Source: Atopsyche davidsoni (lineage: Eukaryota; Arthropoda; Insecta; Trichoptera; Hydrobiosidae). Taken from it: a stretch of DNA of 64,000 nucleotides. The stretch lies in the NCBI GenBank assembly GCA_022113835.1, contig JAILWY010000002.1:9092501-9156500 (forward strand). Direction: 5' to 3'. This document shows positions 24,001 to 36,800 of this stretch, in pieces (position 1 is the stretch's first letter; each line of letters starts with the position of its first letter). A program made the translations under genes and the position numbers. Below the pieces are notes generated by a model. It had not been told where the DNA came from. It did no database searches and saw only the letters and a list, made by a program, of their open reading frames with translations.

Positions 24001-26778
24001 AGACAGTGAGTATATAATCGAGCTACCGTTAATGAACTCTGTGGACTACTTATTTACTGTCAATTTATTTTATAGCCGATTGCGTGAGGCGCCTTATGGA
24101 AGTGGAGAAATGGGAGCTCGCTCTAGAGATAATGACTAAACTGGGAATGTCTCGAGACGGCTTGTTCGCTGCTTGGGGAAAAGCTTGTCTGAAAGCAGGT
24201 TGCTACAAAATGGCTCGGCAAAAGTTCTCCCAGTGTTTTAAGAATGATCCATATTTGGGCAAATATCCTCAATCGAGCAAGGACTTAGACAGTCCTGTTG
24301 AGCCTATAGCCAGTGAAAAAGTCTTAAAACTTAGAAGAGCAGATGGAAGCGCACATGGTAGCCGACGAGATCTCTCCAAAATCAGAGGTTATCCTGCTCT
24401 CCTCGATGAAATCGTATCCCTCCTCGAAAATATTAGCTACCCAATTAACCCTTATATCATGAAAAAAGCCGAGTCCATAGAAGTAAGAACTCTTAATCAA
24501 TTTTGTGTATTTAATCGGGAATAATAAGCATAGCCACTTACTTACCATAGAGTCCCAGGTTTAAATTCAGGAGGATTAATTGAAGAGATTGGTTTTCTGT
24601 GATTTTTCAGTATACAAGAGGTATTTTGGAGACCTTAGTATTGTACATATAAATAATCTCAAATCTTTTCTTACTAAAATTTCAATCAATCCTCCTTGTG
24701 AGCATCGTAGATTATTGATTATGTAAAGGTGTGGAAAGCTTACTATCCAGTATTGGGTAATTAAGCTGCAAAAATTAACAAACCATTTTTCAATTACAGA
24801 ATGCATATAAAAAAATATCTGATCTTCAGAAATCCAACAAAAAAAATAACACGCCATCTGAACCAGCACTCAATGTGATGCACACACTCTCGAGCCTAAG
24901 CAAAATAAAGCAAGGCAACTACAGTGACTACACGACGAGTATTCACAGTGTCAGGAGAACCAGACAATTGAGCATTTTGAAAAAACTACTACCACAGAAT
25001 GATAAACTGGAATACAAAAGGAAACTTGAGCCATTCTTTTACGAACAATGCTTATATTATTTAACCTCTTACGGTTCTCACGCTATGATCATCGAGTTCT
25101 ACCTCAAATACAGCAATATCCACGAGGTTCTTAAATACTGCTGTGACAATTTTGTAGATAAAGAAATATTTACTGACAACATTTTCATGATTTGGTTGAA
25201 AAGAGATAAAATCAATGAACTTTTGAAAGAAATGAGTGAAATTGACAGCACTTGGCAAATCTGGAGTGTAAGTTGTAACAATACACATTTATTTTAGAAA
25301 ATCAAAGTAATATCCCAAACTATTGTAAGAATTCAATTTGTAGGATTACTTGCTGTATGCTTGCCGGGTGCTGGAGCGAAGTGGTCTCCTGCAGGCACTG
25401 CACACTGTCCAGGCGGGCGTGGGGGATTATGTGAGGGCGGCTATCACATGCGTCGGCCTGTATACACGTCCTACTCATTACCCACACGCTGCATCTCTAC
25501 TTGCACGTGCACACTACCTGGCCGAAGCAAGGGGACATCTACAGCACGTACCGCGCAACGCCAAACCAGGTCTTTTGTAGCTTTATTTTTTACTCCTTTG
25601 CATCTTATTATGACCATGCAATACTTACCGTGGAAATTACTTACAGTAACTTGATGAAATTTGGAGGCATTAAATTGCATCTGGTGCAACAAGTAGCTGC
25701 ATCATATAACTGTGATCATCTCTTACGTTATCAGGACATTTGAAATTGTAAAAGTATTTTTCAAATGCATTTCAGATTCTAAAGAATTGTCAAATAAATC
25801 ATTACACCTTAAAATGGACAATGGTTGTCTTGATAAACATATAAATACAATCTGCAAACAACTGGAAATAGCCAAGTTTCTCAACGCTTGCGAGGCATCC
25901 GGAAAACTCACCGAAGCGATGGTCAGCAAGATATTAACACCTGTGGCTACTTCAGGGGAAAACCCTAAAAACGAATGCTTTTTACCAACTTTATTTGGCA
26001 CAACTGCTCAAAAAATTAACCTGGCTACTCTTGTCATTATTTGTGAACATAATATTGACGAAGGGTTTATCACTGCATTGAGGTAAAATTATTATTATTT
26101 TAATCCAATCTGATAGTATAAATTATAGTTCTACCAAATGCATATTATTCACTTAATATGAAATGGTCCATTAAACCATGAACGATCTTTGTTTCAGGAT
26201 TATGAAAGATCACATGTTAGATCCCACAAAAGTTTTCAGCCAAGTTATCAAATATCTAGTGGACAATGAGCACTATGAAGATATATTCAATCTATGTGAC
26301 CGCGTTAAAAGATGCAGTGAAGTTGAAATCAGGTATTATTGCGGCATTGAAACATCATACATTTTAATAAAAATAATTCTTTAACTGTCCTTATTTATTT
26401 TTATTTCAGAAATGTAAATGATTTCATTGTGGAAACGAGTGTAAGAGCTGTTGTAAAAAAATGTGATTCAAATGGACAACTTTTTGATGAGTTAGCAGAA
26501 GTTATTATACAAAAAGCTAATGATGTCAGCGTTAAAGTTAGTGTTTATTATTTTTATGGAATATTAAAAATATTTTCACAATGTGAATTGTGTAAATAAC
26601 AACCTTTCTTGTACTTTTACAGATATCGTGTTATATTGAATGTCGAATCCTCAACACTGCATATTTACTTGCAGTTAAAAACAATAGAATGGAAGACCTT
26701 AGAAAAATAATGAGGGAAGCCGAGAGACTGGGGCAAACGCAAATCAGAAATACATGCGCTAAGAAGTTAAATCATTAG
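18048..26778 (+). CDS. ZFYVE26: ZFYVE26 (spastizin / FYVE-CENT) homologue
   Basis: Fifteen exons join in frame to 2285 residues, against 2539 in human: 18048-18122, 18306-19998, 20268-20401, 20507-22153, 22237-22335, 22446-23255, 23348-23622, 23707-24005, 24076-24482, 24800-25267, 25344-25569, 25776-26082, 26198-26332, 26410-26536 and 26623-26778. Residues about 1443-1502 are a complete FYVE zinc finger: WVPD, then C..C, the basic RRHHCRRCG patch, C..C, and RVCDDC split across exons 6 and 7. This domain binds phosphatidylinositol 3-phosphate. The rest is long helical-repeat sequence with weak conservation, as in the family. The human protein works with spatacsin and AP-5 in lysosome reformation and also in cytokinesis; its loss causes spastic paraplegia 15. 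The donor of exon 11 (GTCTTT) is weak, but the phase and the downstream homology support it. Exons 8 and 11 are much richer in GC than their neighbours. Confidence 0.93.
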
Positions 26779-28193
26779 AACTTTCAGATCTTCAAAATAT
26801 TTTAGGCCTTGAGTGCAGATATATTATCAGGAATCAAAAACGACCTACAAATTTATAATACACTGACATGACAAAAATTCTAAATATATAAAGATCTCAA
26901 TAATCAGTTACCTTAAGCATTAATATATTATACTTTTTTCACTTTCTTTAATTTTAAGTACCCAATAAGTTCATGATCTTTTAAAATAAACAATCTTGTA
27001 TCTAACACAGTTTATACTTAAGAATTATATATTTATATTATAAAAGTAGAATGTTTATTTTCATAAAGTTTTTATATTTGAAAAAATAAGTGAAGTTATA
27101 AATATAACGTACTCTGCTTTAGCATTGGATAACTATTAAAACTTGTTTCATTAATTCCTCGGAAGTCTCAAGCCTTTGTCTTTTTTTCAAAATTTACATT
27201 AAATAAATTATTTTGTTGTTAGTAAATAATATATAATGTTTAATAATGTCACTGCACAAAATCACTGCTACTGAGTGTCGAATCATTAATTTAATACAAA
27301 ATTAACGTTTCGATTCGACTTTGAAGAATTATAATCCTATTATATTTACTTTTGCGTATACTTTACTTTAATCTAAAAAGATTGAGATAGGCTAATGATT
27401 AATTTATTGACCCCAATTTTTTTTTAACTGACAACTACTACCGAAAATTCAATGTGAATTTCTATAAATTCATCAATCTATTTAAATTTTTTGAACATAT
27501 CAAATATCAGATATACAAAACGAAGCCCTCTATAGATTTACTATGTTAGCCTCCCCCGGGTAAATAGATTCTATTAAAACCCGCCACCTTATCTGTTTTT
27601 ACAAAAACAAGCAGTTCACAAATTAAAGTTTGGACAATTATATAACATTTCAATTTGTTTAGTGGCTCTCTCTAAGACATAATGGATCAATGCAGCTCTT
27701 GATCTTCACAAAACTGTGTATCCCTGCTTTTATAAATATGCATAAAATGACAAATGTATTTATTACTTTAAATCGTACATATCCCCTCTCCATATAAAAA
27801 AGCTTAATCCATTTACATGACATTAACCAAAACTTAAATTGTCTCTTATTTTTGTATCTGCCTTTTTTTTGTAGATTTATCTTTAAATAACTACATGAAC
27901 ATTACAAATGTACCCAGACAATTTAATACGAGATACTCTGACACCGGTTTGATATTATCATGTGGATATCAATGTGCGTACTGATATAATAAGGAGCAAG
28001 AAACAAAGTTATTAAAATAAATAAAAAATGGCTTACTTAAACCAACTTTAATGCTTCTTTTTCTACCTTACAAGTCTCCATTCCAGAATAAAAAATATTT
28101 TAGAAGAGTAGCAGAAGTCAAGCACGTAATAAAAACATAATAAACAACACGGTTATTCACAATGTGTCCTTGAACCCACCAACACTGTCAATG
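26779..28193. other. convergent 3' regions of ZFYVE26 and SRP14
   Basis: This tail-to-tail gap has an AATAAA at 26985-26990, about 210 nt after the ZFYVE26 stop, the best candidate for that gene's 3' end. The rest is AT-rich. A short GC-richer patch (about 27545-27600) might be a repeat fragment but is too short to classify. No coding exon was found. Confidence 0.55.
26985..26990 (+). terminator. candidate poly(A) signal of ZFYVE26
   Basis: AATAAA about 210 nt past the ZFYVE26 stop, the best-placed hexamer in that 3' region. Confidence 0.45.
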
Positions 28194-29152
28194 CTATTGA
28201 GTTGCCTTCTTGTTCTTTTGCTTTTTCAGTTTTTTGAGTCCGTCTAGGTTGCCTTTCAATAAATTGGAATATGCTGCTTGAAACTTGGGCACGTCATTTT
28301 GAACAACCACTGTTGATATTTTATGATTTTTTGATGTTGCCCTTATTAAACACTTAAAATTTACTTTTGTTTCAATAATTTTACCATCTCTGGGAATTGG
28401 TTTAGTTCTACCATCGTCTGAAACAAAAATTAAATAAAAAAAAACGTAAATACGTTATAAATAACACAAAATAAAATGTGCAAATGTTGATTGATGAAAT
28501 ATGATCTGTAAGTCACATTATTCAGATTTGCGACAATACAAACAAAGTTATATTTTAGTCTTATTAGTGTAAAATACTTGTATGTCAACACTGGGTAAAA
28601 AAATATGGATAACAAACCATTAAGAATCAAACTATTCAATTATAAAAAAATAAAAGATTAAAAATAACTGTGAACCTTACATCGTTTTATTGTCATTAGG
28701 ACACTGCCGTTAGCTCTTGCTTTTTGAAACATTTTAGTGAGTTGTGATAAGAACTGAAAAAAACAACAATTTTAAAAGGTACAATAAATAGGCATCAACT
28801 TTAAGTTGAAATGAAACAATACGAGAAAAATTGAAAAGTGACCACCACATTACATGTTTATTAAAAATACAACTGACAGTTTAACAAGGAACTTTCATTG
28901 AAAAACAGGCAGCATATGCTATGCATAAGTCAACTTTTTTTAAATTATACAATTATAGCTTTCTTTTTGAAGATATTGAAATTTGATGAATATTTGAGAT
29001 GTAGTATACTATAATATGACAAAATAGATAACGTGCATTCCCAGCATGTAAAAAAATACTAACAAAAAGTAATGAATTAATCTACTCTCTAAAAATAACT
29101 ACATATTTGATAGAAGTAATCAATTTACCTCATCATTTTCTAAAAGAACCAT
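28194..29152 (-). CDS. Srp14: signal recognition particle 14 kDa protein
   Basis: Three minus-strand exons (29152-29129, 28753-28681, 28417-28194) join in frame to 106 residues. The start MVLLENDE and the following FLSQLTKMFQKARANGSV match the SRP14 N-terminal helix and first strand. YDGRTKPIP spans the second splice site, and AYSNLLKGNLDGLKKLKKQK is the conserved C-terminal helix. SRP14 pairs with SRP9 on the Alu end of SRP RNA and causes elongation arrest while ribosomes are targeted to the ER. The basic tail is short: the Ala-rich extension of primate SRP14 is absent, as expected outside primates. The 24-nt first exon was placed by homology and splice phase. Confidence 0.93.
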
Positions 29153-32100
29153 CTTTTATTTATGTATGATTGTCAGTGTAATTCAAATGACAATTTTATT
29201 TTATAATACCGCAATGTGACAGCGACGAGTACACATCACCATGTTCTCTTTGTGACACACTGCAAACCATAGAGAAAAAGTACATTAGTGGAAATAGACA
29301 TCAGACGTTAAATATATTTTTTTTTAAATAAAAACGCTACTCATTACCGATATTTAGGATATCGATGAGATTGATTTTTCCTACCTTTTCTTAAAATAGT
29401 AATTATTATTATATCAGGCAGCATCATAACATAGATAAAATTATAAATCAGCTAGCTGAAAATGACATCAGATTGTGTAAAGGGTGCATGGAGCTTTTGA
29501 CGCACAAGAGAAATAATTTATAACTTACTGATAATTCCTTATTTAACTATATTTTAAATAACATATTTTTTCTATTGAATAACGCTTTTCAAGGATGCAA
29601 TTAAATCTTTTTACTTTACCCAGAGTTTGACTATTTTGTATTTTGGTTATCTTACAATATTTTTTTAATTTATTTATTAAATTTTTCTGTCAATAAATAT
29701 TTTAAACGATGAATCTCTGAATACAAGTTTTTATACTCTAAAATTTGTTTTGTATGCTAAATTAATGTTGGTAAGCAAATATCAATTTTATCAAACCAGA
29801 ACAAATTCAAATTATTTCAATACATATTCCGTTATTGTTTGACCAGAAAACTTACATTTAAAGCTTAGCATATAAAAAACATCAATGAAAATACATTGTT
29901 CATTTTCATAATCACGTGTAATCAAGTAAAGCACTTTTTTTATAAATCAATTATATAAAGAAATTTGATTTTTTTTGTGTCCGAAAATCAATAATAGTAC
30001 TCCTATATTTTAATATTTATTCATTGTGTGGCAGATAGTGATATAAAATTTTATAATCAATCAAATAGTTTTTTGTCACACTGCATACAAGGTTGAAAGC
30101 ATTATTACTATAATTTACAATCTAATACAAAATCATTGTGGATATTATATTAAAATTTGATAGTCTGATTTATCAAACATTTGATAGTGTTATTATTATT
30201 TACTAATAAATTATAGGTACTTGTAATAATTTCAAACCAGAATGTAACAATAAATTGTTTGTTTTAAAATTTGTGGTTGGTAAACTGTTGGTTTAAAATG
30301 TAGTCATAAATGCAACCAAAGAACAAATTTACTTTGTAATTTTATAATACATGGAAAATTCCTTGTAGACCAGCAAATTGTTTGATAAATTGTATGTACA
30401 GATTTTAATATTTTATTCATAATTTTGTAAACGGTTATAACTTATAGTTATAAATTTTAATACAAAGCATTTTCGTAAATATATCATGTACAACCCTGCA
30501 AAGATTTGCACATATTAATAAAGTTTTAATTGTGGCTATATTTTTGCTAAGCACAAAATTGTAAATTTTAAATTCAAATTGGCATAATCAAGTCTGCATG
30601 TCTAATTTGTAGTTTACTTTTTTATGTTAAAAAAACACACAACATTATGTGTTGTATTGATTTTTTTTAATAATCTTAACTCATTATAAAATAAATCTTT
30701 AATCTTGTATTATAAGTTCAGCCATTTATAATAATATTCATAGTTTTAATTAAATAATTAACACTCCCAATGTTTGCAGAATTATGTATAGATTAAGAAT
30801 GGCATAGATATACTATCTACAATGTATAGTAAGCTGTGTTTATCCATTTTTACTTGTAGATTTAAAAATTATTGAGGCAAATATGTATTACTTTTTTTTT
30901 TAAAGATAATAATAAAACCCTTATCATTTGCAATGATATCCTTTCCATAACTTTGATATTAAATATTTTTTAGAACATACTTTAATAATTGATTGAAGCC
31001 TAGTTTCAATATTATTTTTATAAATGCATATTACGTTTAAAACTCAATATAAAATGTCAAATGAGATTTTTATAAGCAGAAACATACAATAATTATATAA
31101 TAAGAAAAATATTAGTGTGCTTATGTCATGAGTGCGGTGTTAGTCAATATGAATCTCTTCTAATGAAATGAAAATATCATGGTGATGGTAAAAAAAAATA
31201 TATTTAAATTTTTGTAAGGTTTTAAAATATTAACATCTAATAAATAATAATAATACACATAAAACTATTGCTCATCACATACAATTTTTTTTACAATATT
31301 AAAAATAGAAAAACTAAGAAAAAATCACTGTGCGTTTTGCCAACAAACTTTGGTGCAACGATTATTGCTTAACACTATCAATTTTTATAAAAATATGATT
31401 TGCATTAAACTAAAAATATACATGATTTGTTCCAGTACTTTCATGCGCTATACATAATTACCATAATTATCTTTTAAAAAAATAAATAATCTAATACAGA
31501 GAAAAATATAATAGGATTCAAATATTTTTCAATTCTGAATAGAGAAGTCATAAATCCTAAAATGGTTTATTTGGACTATCGTGTTTCTAAAAAACTAATA
31601 TCTGACTATATAAATGGCTTTTTCATCTTGGTATACTACTTTTTACAATATAACACACCCTTTAGTAAGATTAATAATTCAATACATGAATGACAAATCA
31701 AAAAAAAATACATAAACTGCGTTCTATGCCTATTTGTCAAATACCAGATATTATAAAATAAATACTTTAATTTGTTTTATAATAATATTGAATGTTTCTG
31801 AATTAATTAATAATATTGAAATTTAGGAAACTTAAAAAAAATAATCTTTACTTTTATCAATTTTGATTTAGCCTAACTAAAATTGCACTTTTGTTAAAAC
31901 AACAATATTTAATTTTTATCATGACTAGTAACATATTCAGGATTAATAAAAATCTATATTGTTAAACAATTAAAATTTAAAATAAAATAAATAAAAATTA
32001 AAACAAATGATATGTCAACCAACAACAATAATTTACACACCAAACGTAGTCATCGAATATGTAGCAATACTAATTTTTAAAAGTTCAGTTCAACAAACTT

Positions 32101-33860
32101 TGAAAATACCTAAAGAAATAAATGGAATAATTAAATAAATATATATTGAGTAAATCATTGACTAGAAGTCGTCTTAAATGTCAGGTAATTTAAATAAATC
32201 ACAGTGATATGAAATACAACATCAGATCATTTGCATATCGTTAAGGACGGATAAATTATTATGGCTCTAACTTTATTACCTATTAGATATATAGCTGTAA
32301 TTTAACAAATATTAAATATAAATTAATCATAAATAACTAATATGGAACATCAGAAAGTGCCTAAAGTCCTACATTTTGGTTCAAGGAGACTAGTGAGAAT
32401 ATAAAAAATCCAAACAAGACTCATAAAATCACATAAATTCACTCAGTATTTTTGTACATTAAATTTCATATTATAGACTTGATAAATCAATTCTATACAC
32501 TTCATAAAATTACACCAAAATAATCAGTTTCATTACAGTTTGGCATTGTTACAAACATGTGAGTAGGAATATCAAATATTTTTTTAGATGTCAATTTTTT
32601 TATTTTATTTAATGCATTTTAGATTTAAACAAACGCCTAGTATTATAAACATTTTATTTAAATCTTTAAAAAAAAATTACTTTTAAGAATACACATCAAT
32701 GAGGACTACCCTGATTAGTATGCATTCATATTTACTAGTGTATGATATTACAGGCCCAAACAATCAGAGCTCATACTAACAGATCTGAGAACTTTGTTTT
32801 ATACTGCAGCGTTGCAGGTGGGACAATGGCCCTTATGAGACTCACATTATGGAAAACAACACAAAAGGATCATAAAAAATTAATCAATACCTTGGAACAA
32901 TAAAAATGGATGAATATTATTGGAAGAGTAATTCTTGTAGATTCATTATCTATAATTGTAAATTGAAAATAAGTCAATATTGTCCATAGTTTTAAAGCAC
33001 TGTTTGACAAATTTACTTATTTTAACTAATTAAAAATATTCAAGGTTTATAATAAGAGAGACACTGTATGTCTTGCTATGGATTTTTTTTATAATTATGC
33101 ATAAATCAACAATTATAATCGTTTCAGTTCGTTGTCCATTTCAATTTTCTCTTTTGATTTATAATTAAAAGTCTATGTGATTTTTAGTCTTCTCACAACA
33201 AAAGTTAAATCTCTCTAAACTCATATTGTTTAAGGGTTATTGGCTGTCACATTACTAAACATTGCAAAATAGCCGATGAGGAGACTTGTTGTTTACTAAT
33301 CTGTATTACATATACAATGTATAAGAAATGAACAAGAATAACTCAGATCAATAGAAAATTTTAACTTCTATCTAGATACAAAACAGATTATCAATAAAAA
33401 TGAGATATTTTTGAGACCAGTATTTCCTAAATAAAATCAGCAGCACAGTTATACTGAAGTGTAGTGATAATATTAAAAAAATATTCAATCAGAAGCGAAA
33501 ACACTTATTAAAATTTTGCTTACTAAATTGAGATCATGCATTATTTAAAAAACCTCTAGAAATAGTAAAGAAAGTGAATATTGAAGAAATTCACACACTG
33601 TGAGAAATATGAAAAAAGTTTGAAGAATTTGTGTCAATAAATCCTCGATCGTACAATGAAAAATGTAAAGAAGAACAATTGTTGAATCTTGCTAAAAATA
33701 TTTAAGTACTGATTGTCTATTAAAATGTGAATTGACTTATTCTATAAATATACTTACATTTTCATAAACGCGGCTTGGATTTTTTTGTATGCTTATCTAT
33801 ATTTGCAAATATTAACAAAACAAAATTAACAGGACAGAACTGACGATTTCAATAAAACCA
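29153..33860. other. long gene-free AT-rich block upstream of SRP14
   Basis: This stretch lies between the SRP14 start and the TTLL5 stop. The right end should contain the TTLL5 3' untranslated region and the left end the SRP14 promoter. The interior is extremely AT-rich, with many short A and T runs. No open frame has recognisable homology, and I see no terminal inverted repeats or satellite array. It may hide an untranslated exon or a non-coding RNA that cannot be seen by eye. Confidence 0.55.
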
Positions 33861-36800
33861 CTAAAAATGTACACTTTCTTGTAAATATTTGGTCGTGGAG
33901 GTCGGCTCATCGTTTTCCCTAGAATAAGAAGTGGACATTTTGGAGAGGAACGGCAGAGGCACTGCCTCAGGACTGGGAGGCCTATAGCGACGAGAATGCA
34001 CAGGAGTTACATGAGACAGGAACCGCAGCAACTGATGATTGCGGGCAAGAGGAATTTTGCTGGCTATCTGTGTTGTAGCACTTGGCACTGGAGGAGGCAA
34101 GTCGACACAGAGAGGGCTCGTTCGGTCTCCAAGGAAAGGGGCAACATTACCTTCCTTCTTCAAAACCGTTAATAAGATATCTTCTAAATCCGTTTCACTA
34201 CAAAAAGATATTTATATTATATATTAAGGCGAGTTTTATAGATCTTCTTATACAATTTGAATTTGTAAAAGGCTCATAAGGATGCAAACACTCATAGCTT
34301 TATCGAAAGATGGAAACCATATACAATATCACTGAGCATTAATCTCACCTGGCTGAGTACATGAATTGGGCAAAGTGGATGTTACTAACACAATCCCTTT
34401 GGTCACTAGAATTAGTGTACATGTCAGTATCTCTATGATAGATGTACAAAAAATCACTCAATTGTTTAGCGACCACAGCAGCCTTATCTTTGTCACTCAT
34501 TTTGTGTGATGGAACCTAGAAGACAGATATCAAATTAATGCAATTCCAATTTTTACCAGGCTTTATGTATTATTTAGCATTATATCAAGTATTTTATAAA
34601 TAAAGTAACTATACTTTTCCATTGTATGGTAATTTTAGCGAATTTGATGCTCTCTTAAGAAATCTAGACACCAGCTCGGCATGGTGTGCAGACTGTTCTG
34701 ATGTAGAATTAGAGATCCGTTTGAGAACACAATTTAGAAACATTCCGAATGCTCTTCTCGACTCTCCTAATCTGTAAATGGAATGGGGCATTAAATAATT
34801 AAAGTACTGCAATTACAAAATGTTATTTCAATTACTATTTGTTGAAGATCTTACGTTAGATGCTTTCCATCTTGCAATTGTTGCTTGATATGCGTCTTGG
34901 CAGTCTTCGAATCATGGGGAGAGGTCTTAGCTGCATAGGCATTGAATGTATTACGTTGACCTGATGCACTGCCGTTTGCGCTTTCTATACTCACCCTCAA
35001 GCAAACTGGTAAAACTCGCTCATATCGTTTAAGCCTGTAAATTAGACAACAAATAATGAATTAGATATTCATTCATTTTTATAATTCGTTGAATTTAGTA
35101 GACTCAGATGGTTGGAACATGCGAGGAAGATAAGCAATACTATCCCATTAAGAGCAATGCTGCTAACATGATATGATAACGGAAGAGACCGAGACCCACC
35201 CCGAACTGTAATGTCTAGATGGTCTTTATCAATCATTTCACACACGTAGGGTAAAAAGCACACTAACCTTTCAGGAGGGCCTTTATTAGATGTCGACATT
35301 GTGGCCTGATAAAAATCTGGCAAGACGTTTGAATGCACTAAGAGGTTATAGTTATGAGGAGTCAAAGTGTGAGGATTTGTAGAGTTTGTCAGAGATGTAC
35401 TGCATGCTGATATACCTGTAATAGGATCTACAAAGAAAATGCAATATTTTAATATCCCTTTAAAAACTAACAAATATAATTTTAGAAAGTTAATACATAC
35501 CAAGATACTGAGCATATTTTTGCCATGAATCACGAGATGGAAAAATTCGAACATATCCACCTCTTCTCTGGTATTGAGCTTTGACAATCTTCACAATGCG
35601 TGCTTCTTCTTTTGTCATCAATGAATTTGTAGATGTACTCCCAAAACTCTTTTTACCCGAGGAGTGTAAATCAGCAGAATGAACACGTCTATTCTGTGAA
35701 TGAAAAGAAACAAGTGAATAAAATCATAATTCATATTCAATTTATTGATTAGCTTTTGGGTGGGTGGTACGGTGTGTATATACAGTTTAAATGGCTAGTG
35801 TTGATCCATTAAAAATAGTGATGATGTGTAGCACAGTCATTCTGTAGGAACTAAGCCCTATCTTATAATGGTGGTTATTACTATTTGTTTGCACTGCTAC
35901 ACAATAACTCAATCTATGATAAAAGCTACAATCCCAATAGTGCATCAATCATCCAATAAACCAAAAACTTTTAAAATAAAATCTGTTATTGTAGGTAATC
36001 ATTTACTTTAGGTACTAAATATTTAATAAACAACTACTAACTGTTCCAATGCGCATTTTAATTCCGGACTTGCCAGGCTGGGGAGCAGATTTAGTAGAAT
36101 CGGACCTCTCAGTAGGATCGATCGCCGGTATCCCAACCAAAGTAAGAGTATCTGCCAGGAGAGACGATTTCAAGCGGGCATCTAAAGGACTATCACATCC
36201 TAAGCTGGGTGACAAATTTATCTCTAATAGCCAAGGCTTGAGGACTTCATCAATAAGTATATCAAATCCATATAATTCTGAAAGTATGTAATATAAAAAA
36301 ATATTATGAGGTAATGCTTTTTAATTGATTATTTTAAAAAAATTTGATTTACCAAAGCAGTTGCTGAAATGAGGCACAAACATTCTGGTGGCTGTTGTAA
36401 TAGACTGGGTGCACGACAGTATGGACTTGATGACCACATCTTCTATGGCAGCCATAAGAGAGCCAGTATCTCGACCCTCCCTTCGCAGGTGACGCAGCAG
36501 AGCCGACAAAGTCCACTTGTGACCGACGTTTTCAGCTGATGGATCATCGCATCTGAAGATAACATATAACATACTTGCAAATTGAAATTTTAATAAGAGT
36601 AATAAATTGCATACAATTTTACTTATTGTATTTTTTAAATATTTCATTTGTTAAAAGTGAGAATGTTAAACTTACTTGATGTAATCGGAATGATATTTGT
36701 TGATACTATAATTACACAGATGCATGCATGGATTCCAAAGATTCTTATTGCTTCTGTCGTACTTGACAGTAGCAAAGCGCACGAGTCCTTCTTCATACAA

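Noticed and set aside
27545..27600. Repeat or gene fragment in the GC-richer patch
   Set aside because: Too short to classify, with no inverted ends or direct repeats seen.
29153..33860. Hidden gene in the 4.7-kb AT-rich block
   Set aside because: Both strands were scanned for recognisable protein blocks and splice-linked exons and nothing was found. A non-coding transcript cannot be excluded.
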